From: Tupaia tana
Lineage: Eukaryota; Chordata; Mammalia; Scandentia; Tupaiidae
Reading direction: 5' to 3'
Assembly: GCA_026018925.1 (NCBI GenBank)
Contig: JAKSZU010000002.1
Coordinates: 12,893,662 to 12,957,661, forward strand
DNA: 64,000 nt
Shown: positions 1-12,029 of the stretch, piece by piece
Position numbering within the stretch: position 1 is the stretch's first letter
Layout of the letters: every line of letters starts with the position of its first letter
The notes under the pieces: model-generated
What the model saw: the letters and a program-made list of their open reading frames with translations, nothing else
Told to the model about the DNA's origin: nothing
Database searches by the model: none
Position numbers and translations under genes: made by a program

Positions 1-356
1 TGAACATATGCAGTGTTTTTGGAAAACAAGGCACTCAGGCTCAACGACTTTCAGAGAGAGCTTTGGCTCTTTGTCTCTCCTCTGCCTCAAAAGGGTTGGA
101 TTTTAGTGTGATGACTTTAGTGAGCAAATGCTCCCTTAAATGTCTAAGGTGATGAACATTGCTTAATGCTTGTATGACCTCACTTATCCTCAGCATATCA
201 GTAATAGTAACAGTTCTTGCATTAGTTGTTTATATCTACCCTCCAGAAAAACGCTCATAGTGAAATTTAAGTTTTAAAACTTTGAGGCTATAGAATACTC
301 ATTTTTTTCTTTTTCTTTTTAGTTTTCTTTTTATTTAATTCCACTTGTTGTTGTTA

Positions 357-487
357 TTTTTAATTTGACCAGAGAAAGAGAGAGAGGGAAAGCGAGAAAG
401 CAAGCTGCCAAGTCTGGGACTTGAACCATGGTTGGCCGTGTTGCAATCAATCCAGTGCCTTTAACCACTGCGCCACCTGCCAGCCCC
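357..487 (-). repeat. tRNA-derived SINE, short type
   Basis: Reading the minus strand, it starts GGGGCTGGCAGGTGGCGCAG and carries a B-box-like GGTTCAAGTCC. The head then joins directly to a C/T-rich segment and an A-rich tail, so the middle part of the long type is absent. Confidence 0.75.
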
Positions 488-627
488 TAGTATACTCTTA
501 AATAAGATTTTCTGAGGTCTATTAATATTTTCAAGTCATTAGGTTATAGTTTTATAAAGAAAATAATAATTTGGTTGCTGTTAACCCTAGTAGCATGTAG
601 ATGCATCTTTCAGAAATATACTACCAA

Positions 628-873
628 GGCCAGCAGGTGGTGTGGTGATTATGGTGCTGGCTTCCCACTTGGCCAACGGTTGCTTGAGTCTCGGACCTGG
701 CGGCTTGAAACTCATGCAAGGTACATGTATGTGCATACCCAAAATCTCGAGAATGCAGGGGAGGGGATTGTGGCATGGCCATCCCCCAAGGGGTGATGTC
801 TCACTTTGTCTCTCCAGTGAGTGCTCACACCATTTAGCAAAAATCTCTCACTCTCAAAAAAAAAAAAAAAAAA
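628..873 (+). repeat. tRNA-derived SINE, long type
   Basis: Starts GGCCAGCAGGTGGTGTGGTG and contains the family's middle block (GAGGGGATTGTGGCATGG) and tail (TTTAGCAAAAATCTCTCACTCTC) before an A18 run. Similar flanks (ATACTACCA and GTATTACCA) look like a decayed target-site duplication. Confidence 0.85.
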
Positions 874-924
874 GTATTACCAGGGCAGTACAAGTTTATT
901 GGGAGAGAATGATTATTTGTTTAT

Positions 925-1505
925 TTTCCGGAGGGTGTGTCTGCTTATGAGGGGGGCAGAGGGAGGGAGGGAAGGAAGGAAAAGAGAAGAAGATACTGTC
1001 CCGTCCCCCCCCCCACCCCCCCCCCCCAGCGGTGGGGAAAAAGGACACCACAGTCCTTTTACTCCATTTCTCCCTCCTGCGGGAATTCTGGGCATGCATG
1101 CATGTATGAGTACTGTGCCTTTTTTGTTGTTGTTGTTGTTTTGTTTGTTTGTTTTTTGAGAGTTTTTTTTTTTTGCTATAGGGCACGTGCGTTCACCAGA
1201 AAGATAGACAGAAAGTGAGAAATTACCCCGTAGGGGATATGGCCACGCTGCAATCCCTTCTCTTCCATTCTCTTCTCAGGATCTTGGGTGCGAGCGCACA
1301 CGCGCCCGACTTGAGTTTAAGCCACCAAGGGCCTGGGACTTGAACCGCGGTTGACTATATGGGAGTCCAGCAACATAGTCATTACGCCAACTGCTAGTCG
1401 CGAGTGCTATGCTTTTCAAGTTGCTGTGGCTGGAATTCAGACTGCAATTGGCCTTGCGGGATCCTGCTCCCCTTGCACAGGGCTAAACCACTGTTCTGTG
1501 GGGCC
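925..1505 (-). repeat. Old SINE split by a younger SINE
   Basis: The 3' part (925-1108) and head (1400-1505, ending TGGGGCCAG) of a diverged minus-strand copy flank a complete younger copy. The outer copy contains homopolymer C runs near 1006-1027. Confidence 0.65.
1156..1399 (-). repeat. tRNA-derived SINE, long type, nested insertion
   Basis: Minus-strand copy with CTATAGGGCACGTGCG, CAATCCCTTCTC and a head ending CGCCAACTGCTAGTC. Flanks GAGTACTGTGCC and GAGTGCTATGC are a near-duplicate target site. It sits inside the older SINE listed separately. Confidence 0.85.
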
Positions 1506-1574
1506 AGTCTGAGAATGGCTGTTTAATTCATATGAGAAAAAATAAAGTTAGTATTTTTAAAAGTACAATAAATA

Positions 1575-1887
1575 GGGACCAGCAGAGGGCATAATGTTTC
1601 TATTGCTGGACTCCCATGTAGTTGACCCTGGTTCAAGTCCTGGACCTGGCAGCAGGTGGTGTGGTGGTTATGGTGCTGGATTCCCACTTGGCCAACCGTT
1701 GCTTGAGTCTCGGACCTGGTGGCTTAAAACTCATGCCAGGTGCATGTGTGTGCATGCCCAAAATCCTGAGTTGAGAATGGAGGAGAAGGGATTGCAGTGA
1801 GGTAATCATCCCTGGGGAGTGATTTCTCGTTTTCTATCTCTCCAGCAAAGCACATTTACCCTTTAGCAAAAAATCTCTTTAAAAAAA
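1575..1887 (+). repeat. SINE with doubled tRNA-like head
   Basis: A head of about 76 nt (GGGACCAGCAGAGGGCATAA to GGACCTGG) runs directly into a second, slightly different head (CAGCAGGTGGTGTGGTGG) that continues as a full long-type element to an A tail. This is either a dimeric unit or one SINE inserted exactly behind another head. Confidence 0.75.
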
Positions 1888-2648
1888 GTGTGGTAAATAT
1901 AGTTTTGTTTATATATGATTCTCTATTCCTTAACATCAAAGTAGTCTGATTCAAATTCTATTATTCTAAGATTACTTTTGAACAGCTGGTAAAACTTGAC
2001 TCAGTGCCACATAAGATACTAAAATCTCATGATAAGAGACCTTCCTGGCAGGCCTACTGGAGATCTCGGTAGTGCATGGAAAGCTCCTCAGCATGTGTAG
2101 TCATGCTGAGTGTGGTGTGTATAAGCTCGTCTGGTGGGTGTGTGTTGCTTTGGGAAACATGAGTATGTGAAAGCACTTAGGGAAATTAAATATGCTGATG
2201 AATTTTTTTTCTTGTGAAGGGGGACAGTTCCAAATAACATTCAGTCCAGTTCTGTATCATATCTGTATTTTAGTTGTGTGTTTTCTGTGTCAGGACAACA
2301 CTGTTCCAGTGAGAATTTGCACAAATAATTAAAAATGTATCTAAAGATAGTAACACAGACAAAGTTACAAAATGTGACAAGGTGTAGGTTTAAGTCTTTA
2401 GCCAATGTTTTACTATAATTATATAAACCACTGAGCAACTGTATGAGCTCTGTTTACTGTCTGTCCAGCCATAAGGTTGTCTGGCAGTGGCTCAGGCTTT
2501 TTATAAACAACAGAGGGGCTTTTCCCCAAACTTGGAGCTGAGTTTGATGAAGCTCCTTGGTGATGATAATAAAATATGTCATGTATATGGTAACTGTGAA
2601 CAAGCTGTCACAAGTGTAGACTTCATGAATAACATACTCCTTTTAGTT
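1888..2648. other. Unique intronic DNA
   Basis: AT-rich intron between two SINEs. I see no exon, structured RNA or recognisable repeat here. Confidence 0.5.
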
Positions 2649-2890
2649 CTTTTTTTTTGTAATTGCCAGAGGGCATGTGTACTTGCCAGAGAGAGAGAAA
2701 AAGAAAGTACTCCCTGATGGATCACGGTAGCTCCACAGTCCTTTTTCTTCCATTTCTCTGTTCTGTCAAGATTTGAGGCACACAGACACATGTGCCTGGC
2801 ATGTTTTTCAAGACACTGGGGCTGAGATCTGAGTTGTGGTAGCCACGTGGGATTTGGCTTTTCAGTGGACAGTGCTCAACTGCTGGCCCT
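2649..2890 (-). repeat. tRNA-derived SINE, diverged
   Basis: Minus-strand copy. Its T-rich end leads into GCCAGAGGGCATGTG, then a TCCACAGTCC block, and it finishes with CAACTGCTGGCCC at the head. Confidence 0.7.
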
Positions 2891-3879
2891 CATGTAGATT
2901 CTTGTAAGGATTCGTTGAATAACTGCTCCTCCCAACACAAGGTCTTATTCCGGTGGACAGACAGTTTGGTGACTTTATAACTCTAAATTAGTGGTGTTAC
3001 AAATATAAAATAAGGAGATCCTAGGCATAGCATAATAGGACAGTGTTGTGAACTTATTTACTAAGCAGTTTATTTCGGAAGTCCTTCCACAACCTTGTAT
3101 TCTGTTCATCCTTCAGAATGTGCACTATGAATCTATTGTGTAACATTTTCTAATTGCTTACATTTGTTAATTCTTTAAATATGATCGTTTATTTCCCATA
3201 ATTAAGCTTCCCACTGACTGGGATAATGCATTTAATTTTTTTTTTTTTTTTTACATATCCTTAGTAAGTGTATGGTATTCTTCATAGATGATAAAATTAA
3301 TTTAAACATATTGATTTTTTTTATTTTTTAAATAAGTAAAATGTCTGTGGTAGAAGAAAAATAGGTTAGTGATTTCTCACTGTATTTTTTTTAGTTCAAT
3401 TTTTTTCATACATCCCTTTAATTTGTTTGCATGCCCTTCTGATGGTTGGTAAGTAGCATCATGTTCCTTATATATAGGCAAAGCATTTGTAATCCGTTCA
3501 CTTTATATTAATGTACATTGAAATTGAATTGGCAAAAGAGCTAAGAAAACCAAATGCCCCTTATTTTATTAAATTTGTTTGTCTTTTTCAACTCATATTT
3601 AATTTTTGACATTTCAGATGTTTTGATGTTATATTAAAATTACTTGGATAGTTACTGTCATGACATTTTAATACTATGTGAATTCATTTAGATAAACATT
3701 TTACTATATATTAAGATTGCTTCAAATAAGCAATTTGGTAACTCATAGCTTGATATTCTTCTGTATTTTTGTTAACTAAATTTTGAAAATTCAATTTCAA
3801 AGGTGACTGTTAGATTATCCTACTTATTAGCAATAAGACTCTTTCATGGGAATTAACTCTGACCATATTACTGAATTAA

Positions 3880-3913
<34 letters not shown>

Positions 3914-5280
3914 TTGTATAAATTCTTTTAACTTTTAATGCCTTCTCATAAAATTTTAATGTATAAATTAAACATAGGGTATATATTGTTTCTGGTTATG
4001 CCTTTAAATCAACACAGCACCAGCTTATTTTGGTATTGCTTTTTGTAGTATATAATATCGCTGAGCAAGTTAACAAAATCATGAATTAGCTTACTTTAAT
4101 ACTAATTTATGAATTCTCTAGTGAAGAATGGTAATATGCTCAGTTTAAATAAAATGCTCATTTTAAATAAAATACTTCAATTGCTGAATTTAGCATTTGT
4201 GTAACTAAATAAACCTGTAGAAATTTTAAAAAGCATTAAGTGACTGCCAAAACAATTCATTTCCCTTCTACTGAGAATCACTGTTTACCAGGCTAGAAAA
4301 CAGGACTTCGGTATATAGACTTGTGGTGAGGTTATATTGAAAATGTAATTTTAAAATGCAGTTAACACACCTAATCCACTGAACCTTATAACTTAGCCTA
4401 GCCTTACCTTAAGCATGTCCAGAACACTGATGTTAACCTGTGGCTTGGCAAGATGATCTAACACAAAGCTTATTTGTAATGAAGTGGTGAGTATCTCATG
4501 TAATTTATGAAAGTATTTTAGTAGAGTACAGTCTCAGTTGTTGACCTTCACACTTGAATGACCGACTGGGTGCTGTGACTTTGCTTTCACCATCCAGAAT
4601 CACAAAAATGTATTGTATTATATATTGCTAACCTAGGAAAAGATCAACATTAAAAACTTGAAGTACAGATGCTACTGAATGTGTATCACTTTCACACTGT
4701 TGTGATTTTGAACAAGCATAAGACAAACCATTGTAAGTTGGAGATTATCTGTATAAAATATTTAGACTTACTGATGTAAATTGGACAAACATTACTGAGT
4801 TTCCTAATTCCTTATGTGATCACTTGATGTTTGCTCTTAAGAAGTGTCATACTATCACTAAAGTTAGGTACTTCTCAGATTGGTCTTCTCTCACTTCCAA
4901 TTTGCTCTTCCTGGGTATTGTCATCCATGACCATACTTCTAGGTACCCTGCAGTGAGTACTCTTCAGTGTGCTTCTAATAAGGAATTGCAACATGGAAAC
5001 ACCTCAAGTATAACATTTCTAAGACATTTCATTTTCATACAGCAGTTCTTCCCTTTTTTTTTTTTTTTTTTATAGGACTGACATTTGTTGTTTCGGAGTC
5101 ATCCAGCTTCATTTCCCCTCCATTTATATTTAAAGCTGCAAATAAAAACGTACTTACTTTGGAGCATCCATCAGATTTTAACCAATAGGGCCAGGCAGTA
5201 TGAATGTTATTCTCAAATTTATTAATGCCTGATTCCATTTCATCTCATGAAAATTTTCCTGTTAGAAAATTCTGGATATT
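2891..5280. other. Unique intronic DNA with simple repeats
   Basis: AT-rich sequence with no recognisable exon. It holds poly(T) at about 3236-3252 and 5054-5072 and a (TG)n tract at 3880-3914. Any transposon remains here are too decayed for me to name. Confidence 0.5.
3880..3914. repeat. (TG)n microsatellite
   Basis: An uninterrupted TG run of about 14 units followed by TATGTGTTTG. Confidence 0.95.
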
Positions 5281-5547
5281 GGGACCAGCAGTTAGCGTGA
5301 TGACTATGTTGCTGGACTCTCATGTAGTTGAACGCGGTTCTAGTCCTGGACTCAGTGGCTTAAACTCACGCTGGGCGCGTGTGCATGTGTGCCCAAAATC
5401 CCGAGAGGAGAATGGAGGAGAAGGGATTGTGGTGTGGCTTTCCCCCCTGGGGGGTGATTTCTCGCTTTTTGTGTCTCTGTCTCTCTGTCTTTATGGTGCG
5501 CACACGCACCCTATAGCGAAAACCTCTCCAAAAAAAGAAAGAAAAGA
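5281..5547 (+). repeat. tRNA-derived SINE, long type, young
   Basis: Starts GGGACCAGCAGTTAGCGTGA and ends CTATAGCGAAAACCTCTCC plus an A-rich tail. It is flanked by GAAAATTCTGGATATT and GAAAATTCTGATATT, a nearly perfect target-site duplication that indicates fairly recent L1-mediated insertion. Confidence 0.92.
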
Positions 5548-5671
5548 AAATTCTGATATTTGTTAATTGGTGAGTACAAGGACACAGGAAAAACAAACTC
5601 AGTCTGGTCACCAAAAGGTACAGGGATGCTCATCACCAGCAATCAATCTACTCCCCCCACCCCTTTTTTAA

Positions 5672-5907
5672 CAGGTTTTTGCCATAGGGTACATGTGTTC
5701 CAGAGAGAGAGAGAATGAGAAATCACCCATCCTCACCCTTAGAAGGCATGGTCATGCTGCAGTCCCTTCTCTATTCTCCTCTTGGGATTTTGGACGTGCA
5801 TGCATACACTACCAGCATGATTTTCAAGTCAGCAGGTCTGGGACTTGAACTATGGTCAGTTGTGTGGGACTCCAGTGCCTTAACTCTTAACACCACCTAC
5901 TGGCCCC
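5672..5907 (-). repeat. tRNA-derived SINE, older long type
   Basis: Minus-strand copy with TTTTTGCCATAGGGTACATG, CAGTCCCTTCTC and a head ending CACCTACTGGCCCC. A preceding C-rich/T-rich run forms its tail. Confidence 0.8.
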
Positions 5908-7404
5908 TCAAACAGCAGCTCTGAAAACTGATTCTCCACTGAATGCCACAGCTGGGTGTCTTCTGACTCTGTTCTGACACTTTACCTGGAGATAGCACCC
6001 GATTGCACAGCTTGAGGGCTCAGGCCCTCAAAATTACCTCCACTTCAGATACCAATCACCTGTGCTTCTGAACTACACAACCCACCATACATGTAAAGAA
6101 TTTGCTAGAGTGTCTTACAGAACTCAGAGAAACACCTACTTATATTTACCCATTATAAAGGATGTTATAAAGATACAGATGAATAGCCTGATAAAGTGAT
6201 GCTTGGGAGAGGTAATGAGAAGGGATGTTTTCTCTTTGGGCACACCTCCCTCCAGGTGCACATGTACAGCTGTTCGGAAGTCCTTTAAACTCTGTTTTTG
6301 GAGGTTATTATGGAAGCTTCGTTACATAGGCATGGTTGATTATATCATTGGCCATTGATGATCAGGTGGGACTGAAAGTCCTACCTTCATGCCTTGATCT
6401 TTCCCTGTGACCACCCCCTTTTCTAGGGGCCTCTAACTACCAGTTATCTCACTGACATACCAAAAAAAAAAAAAAAAAAACCACTCTTATTACTTCAGAG
6501 ATTCAAGGATTTTTGGAAAGCAAGGGAGGATGATCGAATGCCTATTTCTGAATATCACCGTGCAGTTGTCCCTACTTACAGTAATCACTCAAAAGTGGAG
6601 CATTGGAGCTTGGCGAAATGAAGAAACGCTGCACCTGTAGTTTAAACACCAGGTAACACAAGTGGTGGTTCTTAGATTTGATTGTGATTACAGTTATGAG
6701 CCAGTCACAATGGCTTCAAGCCACTCAACTTAATTTTTTTTGTGGCTGTTCTTAATTTAAATTTATTTCAAGAGTTTCTAAAGCATATTTCTATTATATA
6801 TACCTCATTTTATCTACTGGTTTATGTAAATTTAAAACATTTTAATAAAATTCGTTATAGAAATGTAATGTATTTAAGAGCATATTAATCTCGTATATAT
6901 TTGTGATATTTTTTATAATAAGAAATACAGATAACTTTAAAAAATTATATATTACATATACATAAACACTAAAACTGAGTCAAAATACAAACAATATTTC
7001 TACTCTTAACATTTTCTTTGTTACTGACTGTCTTACAGATGAGTAATGCAAGGCACAGAGTGACCATTCCATTTATATATTTGTAGCCTTTATAGAACTA
7101 GCTATCATCTTTTAATGCAATCTTGGCAGACAGCAAGTTTTATGAAAAAATGGGAAGTTTTACAACTTCCATTCAAGGAACTCAGTGGCATTTTTCCTAT
7201 TCAGTTAGCAGTTACTTTGTTTTGTTTATTTTTTTTTAATTAAGCACACTAATTAAAGGAGCCATACACGTGAGCACCTCTAACTTTATACAAGCATGTA
7301 TATTGAAAACGTTAGAATGAAGTGAGCTTAAACAGATGCATTTGTTCTTGACATTGACATTTATTCTGAAATTATCCCAAGTCAGGGAAGTAATTTATGA
7401 TCAT

Positions 7405-7408
<4 letters not shown>
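5908..7408. other. Unique intronic DNA
   Basis: Includes an A18 run near 6463-6480 and a very AT-rich stretch at about 6720-7000. No exon is seen and no repeat is confidently assigned. Confidence 0.45.
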
Positions 7409-7435
<27 letters not shown>

Positions 7436-7664
7436 GGAGAGACATTTTTGCTATAGGGTTCACGCTCTTGCCAAAGACAGAGAAATCATCCTGCAGTGCG
7501 AAGAGCCACACCACAATCCCTTCTCTTCTATTCTCCTCTTGGGATCTTAGGCACACGCATACACACGCATCCAGCGTGAGTTTTAAGCAGCCAGGTCCAG
7601 GACTCAAACTGCACTTGAGTACGTGGGAGTCCAGCAGCATAACCATTATGTATCAGCTGGTCCC
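7409..7664 (-). repeat. tRNA-derived SINE, long type
   Basis: A T27 run followed by GGAGAGACATTTTTGCTATA, then CACAATCCCTTCTC, and a head ending ATCAGCTGGTCCC. The opposite strand carries the usual A and B boxes. Confidence 0.88.
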
Positions 7665-7687
7665 ATTCTTGTATTCTTTTAAATTTT

Positions 7688-7699
7688 CTCTCTCTCTCG

Positions 7700-7732
<33 letters not shown>

Positions 7733-7736
7733 CGAG
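7688..7736. repeat. (CT)n/(GA)n inverted simple repeat
   Basis: CTCTCTCTCT runs into GAGAGAGAGA through CGGAGAG, so the tract can fold back on itself. It lies just beyond a SINE head. Confidence 0.85.
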
Positions 7737-8059
7737 AACCACAAAAGTACCCTCAACAGGGTTTCACAAAGAGATACACCCCTCACCCTGGATTACAGGT
7801 CACCTGGCATGTACATGTCAACTCCCAGAAACAAACCTCCATCTTCCATACGGCTTCCTCATTGCCAGTGATCCTGGGTCCTGTAACAGTTTTTTCTGTA
7901 AAAGTAAAGATTAATTCTAAGTGGTAGAAGAACCATTCAACCATGGTTTAGACTAAAAGTTTTATAAATATTCAGAATATTTTTGCTAGCATCTCTCACC
8001 TTCATCTCATCTACACAGTAATTATCCTGGTTCAGGATGTCATCATTTGTTGCCGGGAT

Positions 8060-8790
8060 TAGGAATCCATGATTACCTCTTAATCTGTGTGATCTTTCTG
8101 CCTTAGTTTTACCTTTACCTAATAGTCTGTTTGAACAGCATTCCTAAAACACAACTCTAATCATGTCTTTCCTCAAGTTAAAATAGTTGAGTGACTTTTA
8201 GGAATAAGTTCCACTGCTGAACATGGCATGCAGACTACTGTTACCTTACACTTGATTCTGTGTTTTTGATGATTTTTTTCCTTCCCAGTACTACCTTCAC
8301 CTTCTCCTCTCTAGCTTTTTTAAAATTTTTTTGGAGAGGTTTTTGCTATAGGGCGCGTTCGCTCGCCAGAAAGACAGAGAGAGAAATCAATCCCCAGAAA
8401 GGATGGCCACACTGCAATTCCTTCTCCTCCATTCTCCTCTCGAAATCTTGGGTACGCACGCACACACACCTGCCATGAGTTTTTAAGCCATCAGGTCTGG
8501 GACTCGAACCACAGTCAACTACTTGGGAGTCCAGTGACATAGCCATTACACCAACTGCTGGTCCCCTCCTCTCTAGCTTTAATTCTTATTTATCCCTTGG
8601 GCCTCTGATTATAAATCATTGTATATTTCATGCACAACTTTTACTACTGCTCCAGACTTAGCTTGTTACTCTTGCAAATATGTTCTGAAAAGTCCCTATT
8701 ATCAGTTTTTATTAATTGTTTAATTGTCTTCTTCCACCTCCAGTGAGTTCTGAAGAGGGTAGAATTTATCTCTCTTCACTGAAATCTGTC
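8060..8790 (+). repeat. L2 relic interrupted by a SINE
   Basis: CTCTAATCATGTCTTTCCTC (about 8155) and CAGTGAGTTCTGAAGAGGGT (about 8742) resemble the L2 3' coding and 3' terminal sequence in sense orientation. A younger minus-strand SINE (8327-8565) lies between them. It is heavily decayed. Confidence 0.5.
8327..8565 (-). repeat. tRNA-derived SINE, long type, with clear TSD
   Basis: Minus-strand copy from TTTTTTTGGAGAGG to CCAACTGCTGGTCCC. CTCCTCTCTAGCTTT occurs on both sides (from about 8304 and 8566), a 15-bp target-site duplication. Confidence 0.93.
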
Positions 8791-8796
8791 CTAGAG

Positions 8797-9017
8797 AGGC
8801 CAGCTGGTGGCTCGGCAGTAATGCAATGCTTTGTGATGCTAGACCATTATGGGTCGGTCTCAGGTTCCCATCCCAAGGCTTCCCTGTGCTGCCTGTGTGC
8901 ATACACATATGTTCATGATTCAGAGTGGCTTCAGCTAGGGGTGGATTGTGTTGCAAAGACACTCTTGGGGATGCCTTGCTCTCTCACATGGAAAAACTAA
9001 ACCAAAAAAAAAAACCC
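8797..9017 (+). repeat. Diverged SINE, second type
   Basis: Head GGCCAGCTGGTGGCTCGGCA, then a body ending GTGGATTGTGTTGCAAAGAC and an A11 tail. The body differs from the long type but resembles the copy at 58405-58560, so this may be a second SINE family. Confidence 0.5.
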
Positions 9018-9345
9018 CACTCATCCCAGAGAATAATGTTTTAATAAACTTTTCAAACAAATACAATTTTTTAAAGTTTCAAAGACTGTAATTTTTTTAA
9101 AAATGTTTTTTTTGGGGGGGTGTACATTGTAAAAATAGTAAAATATAGGCTGTACCACATTTGATGCAGCCATTGAAATGAGAACTGTGGGCCCAGCCAA
9201 TTATCAACTGATACAACTTAGATTAAAAAATTATAAACCTCACAGAATGTAATTGCTAGGGCCCTTGATCCAGACTCTCCGTTCGGGCCCTTTTCCTATC
9301 TCTCAGTAGTGTACTTTTGCTTTTACTTAATCTTTGCTTTGCACC

Positions 9346-10668
9346 TAAATAAATAAAAACAAAACAGTAAAATATAAAATTAAATAACTATTAAAGAAAA
9401 ATTTCTGCTCTAAACAAGATTTACATGGTAATGAAAATATTATTTTCCTAAAGCATAGATGATGGATAAGTTTTAAAATACAAATTGAAATGCAATACAG
9501 ACCCTCCTAGGTTTGGAAATAAGAGTGAATCCATTTATAAGTCCAGGTTGATGAAGGTAGTTGTCTTCTTTCAGTTCTTGGACATGTCCCACTAAATGGA
9601 AGTATGGTGCTGCTTTTATGGTTTAAGCCTTTGTCGTTGTCACTGTTTTCTTCCTTCTTGGTATGGTATATCATTGATACCTTTTTCAAAACACATCAGT
9701 TTTGTGTATGTGGAAAAACATCTGGTGAGGCAGATAACTCCCTTGGCTATCTCTTCAACTACCGGAGGGGCTAGGCATTCTTTGGCAGCAGGAGCATACC
9801 TGACCCATTCTAGTCCTGTTGACATTATGTACAGCTGAAATGTTCACTCAGATTTTGAAGTCAGACAACGTTATCATGGCTTAGGACAATTTTGTCAGCT
9901 CATAACTCTTCAGTTCTTAAAGTACTTTCCAGTATTTATCACTTTCTTAGCACTTCCCAACTTTTGTTTCTATTGATAATCATGTGTTACTAAAAGTTCA
10001 CAGACTCATGTTATCACATGAATAGATATGGTGCAATTCTTAATATTCATTAAATGCTTAAAAATACAGTGTAAACATGACAGCCACAATACCAAGTCCT
10101 CCAAAATGGCTGCATAATTAGCTTGCCTAAGGAGATGGTTTTATTGATTAACTGTAACTGTTCCATGAAATTCAGAATTTCCAAGTAGAGGAGCTTCTCA
10201 GCTTGTTTTCCTCTAAAGTAACATGTGATGCCCACCTGGGCAGCTATTGTGCTCACTGTATTGTGCTCACTATCTACTCTCCTGTAGAGGACAAAGTCCT
10301 TAGGTTTTAATTCTGTACCTAAGTCTACTTCCCAACAGTTATTCCTGTACTTGACTTTCCACTCATTTATTTTATGCTTACTTTAAAATGAATTATCTAG
10401 ATTGCTATATAGATTGTAGATTATTTCCCACTTGAGAAAAAGGGGGATATCTGTCATTTACTTTAAAAGTAAAATTTTTTATAACTTAATGTGTTTTTTA
10501 CATTCTTAAGTTTTATTTACTGTCATTTGATTTTTTTCAAGTGTGCCTCAACCAAACCTTACCTAATAGTTCTTGTTGGATATCTAAGCAAAATAAGTAT
10601 GCAAGTGCTTTATTAACAAAGTGACACAATTTCCTGTGTTTTTAAATTCTGAAATGCAGCCAGTGGAA
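9346..10668. other. Unique intronic DNA
   Basis: AT-rich intron without a recognisable exon or confidently named repeat. Confidence 0.45.
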
Positions 10669-10742
10669 GAGAAATTATACCCATTATAATACATTACAGA
10701 GTTGTGAGAAAGATTAAATGAGATCAGAAAGGTTAACTCCTT
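10669..10742 (+). repeat. Probable MIR 3' fragment
   Basis: ACAGAGTTGTGAGAAAGATTAAATGAGATC matches the conserved MIR segment around GTTGTGAGGATTAAATGAG. It is short and decayed. Confidence 0.45.
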
Positions 10743-10780
10743 TTTTAAATTAATTTTACTTACTATTGTTATTATTTTAA

Positions 10781-10928
10781 TTTGCTATAGGGCAAGTGTT
10801 CTCACAAGAGATAGAGAAAGAGTGAGAGAGAGAAAGAAATGAGAAAGCAAGCCACCAAGTCCAGGAATAGAACCACAGTTGGCCACGTGGAAGTTTAGTG
10901 CCTTGACCACTATGCCATCAACTGGTCC
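10781..10928 (-). repeat. tRNA-derived SINE, short type
   Basis: TTGCTATAGGGCAAGTGTTC is followed by a GAGA-rich block and directly by the head (GGAATAGAACCACAGTTGGC to CATCAACTGGTCC). The middle block of the long type is missing. Confidence 0.78.
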
Positions 10929-10968
10929 GAGGTTAAATTCTTTATAAACACTTAAAATACAGCCTTTT

Positions 10969-11223
10969 GGGCCAGCAGATGGCATAATGGTTATGTCACT
11001 GGATTCTAATATGGCCCACAGTGGTTCGAATCCCAGGCCTGGCAGCTTAACTCATGCTGGGCGCACGTGTGTGCCCAAATCCCAAGAGGAGAATGGAGGA
11101 GAAGGGATTGTGGTATGGCTGTCCCCCCTGTTGGGTGATTTCTTGCTTTTTCTCTCTTTATCTGTCTCTGTCTTTCTGGGGGTATGCACACACCCTATAG
11201 CAAAAGTCTTTCTTAAAAAATAA
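10969..11223 (+). repeat. tRNA-derived SINE, long type, with TSD
   Basis: Starts GGGCCAGCAGATGGCATAAT and has a good B box (GGTTCGAATCC). It ends CTATAGCAAAAGTC. Flanking AAAATACAGCCTT and AAAATACAACCTT form the target-site duplication. Confidence 0.92.
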
Positions 11224-11867
11224 AAATACAACCTTGTACTCAAATCTAAGAAAAAGGCCTTTTGTAAAATGAAGTGTTTAATTTTTTTCCTGACCAGAGA
11301 AAAGTCCATTGGAGTCTCATAGTCTAGAACAAGAACTATAGTGTACAGGCCTAGTGCTGTCTGCCTTCACTATCATTTGTGTCCTAGAGGCCAGATGCTG
11401 CCAAGCCGACATGTGAGACCTCAGCCTTTCCTTTCCTTTACCTTGGTCTAACCCTGTGGTCCCAAGTGTCAGTCAGTTACTTAACTGAAGATAGACTTTA
11501 GATACCTTATGAAACAACAATAAAAATAAAGTAGGAAGAAAACAAAATCAGTTGCCTCAGTGTCACCTTGATGACTCCATCTAAAAATTAACTGGCCATA
11601 CTGAAACACTAATACTGGTGACTTAAAATTGTTCTGAATGCCAGCAAGCTTCCTACCTGTACTCTTCTTTGAGGTCATCAAGACTGCGCTTAATGGCTCA
11701 GAAATCTCATATCTCCTAGTGAAAAATGTGTTACTTTGAAAAGTTCTCCAGAAGATTATACCTTGAAAGTTTTGCAAAAAGAGGTGGAGCGAATTAACAG
11801 TTTCATCACAGACCTTCATGGGAAAACTTAGTTAACTCATAATTAACCCTCTAAAAATGCTGCAACT
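11224..11867. other. Unique intronic DNA
   Basis: No recognisable feature. A minus-strand open frame here has no family resemblance and is probably chance. Confidence 0.45.
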
Positions 11868-12009
11868 TTTTAAATAGTTTTTTCTTCCAAGAGGGGGAGA
11901 GAGAAGCATCACCAGCAGCAGGGTCCCCACACCATGATCCATCTTACCACCCAGGCCCTTTCCCACGTGGGTCCTGTTGTATTTCTACCACACCACCACC
12001 TGGTCCTGT
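11868..12009 (-). repeat. Possible old SINE remnant
   Basis: A T-rich start, a GAGGGGGAGAGAGAAGC block and an end ACCACCACCTGGTCC resemble a minus-strand short-type copy, but the inside is too diverged for certainty. Confidence 0.35.
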
Positions 12010-12029
12010 TTGCAACATATTTTGTTTGT

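Noticed and set aside
7688..7736. Regular spaced repeats suggesting a CRISPR-like array
   Set aside because: These are simple dinucleotide repeats. There are no spacers, and the genome is mammalian.
9184..9345. Possible LTR U5-like stretch (CTCTCAGTAGTGTACTTTTG, CTTTGCTTTGCACC)
   Set aside because: No paired LTR, no primer-binding site and no TG..CA ends could be placed. Evidence is too thin.
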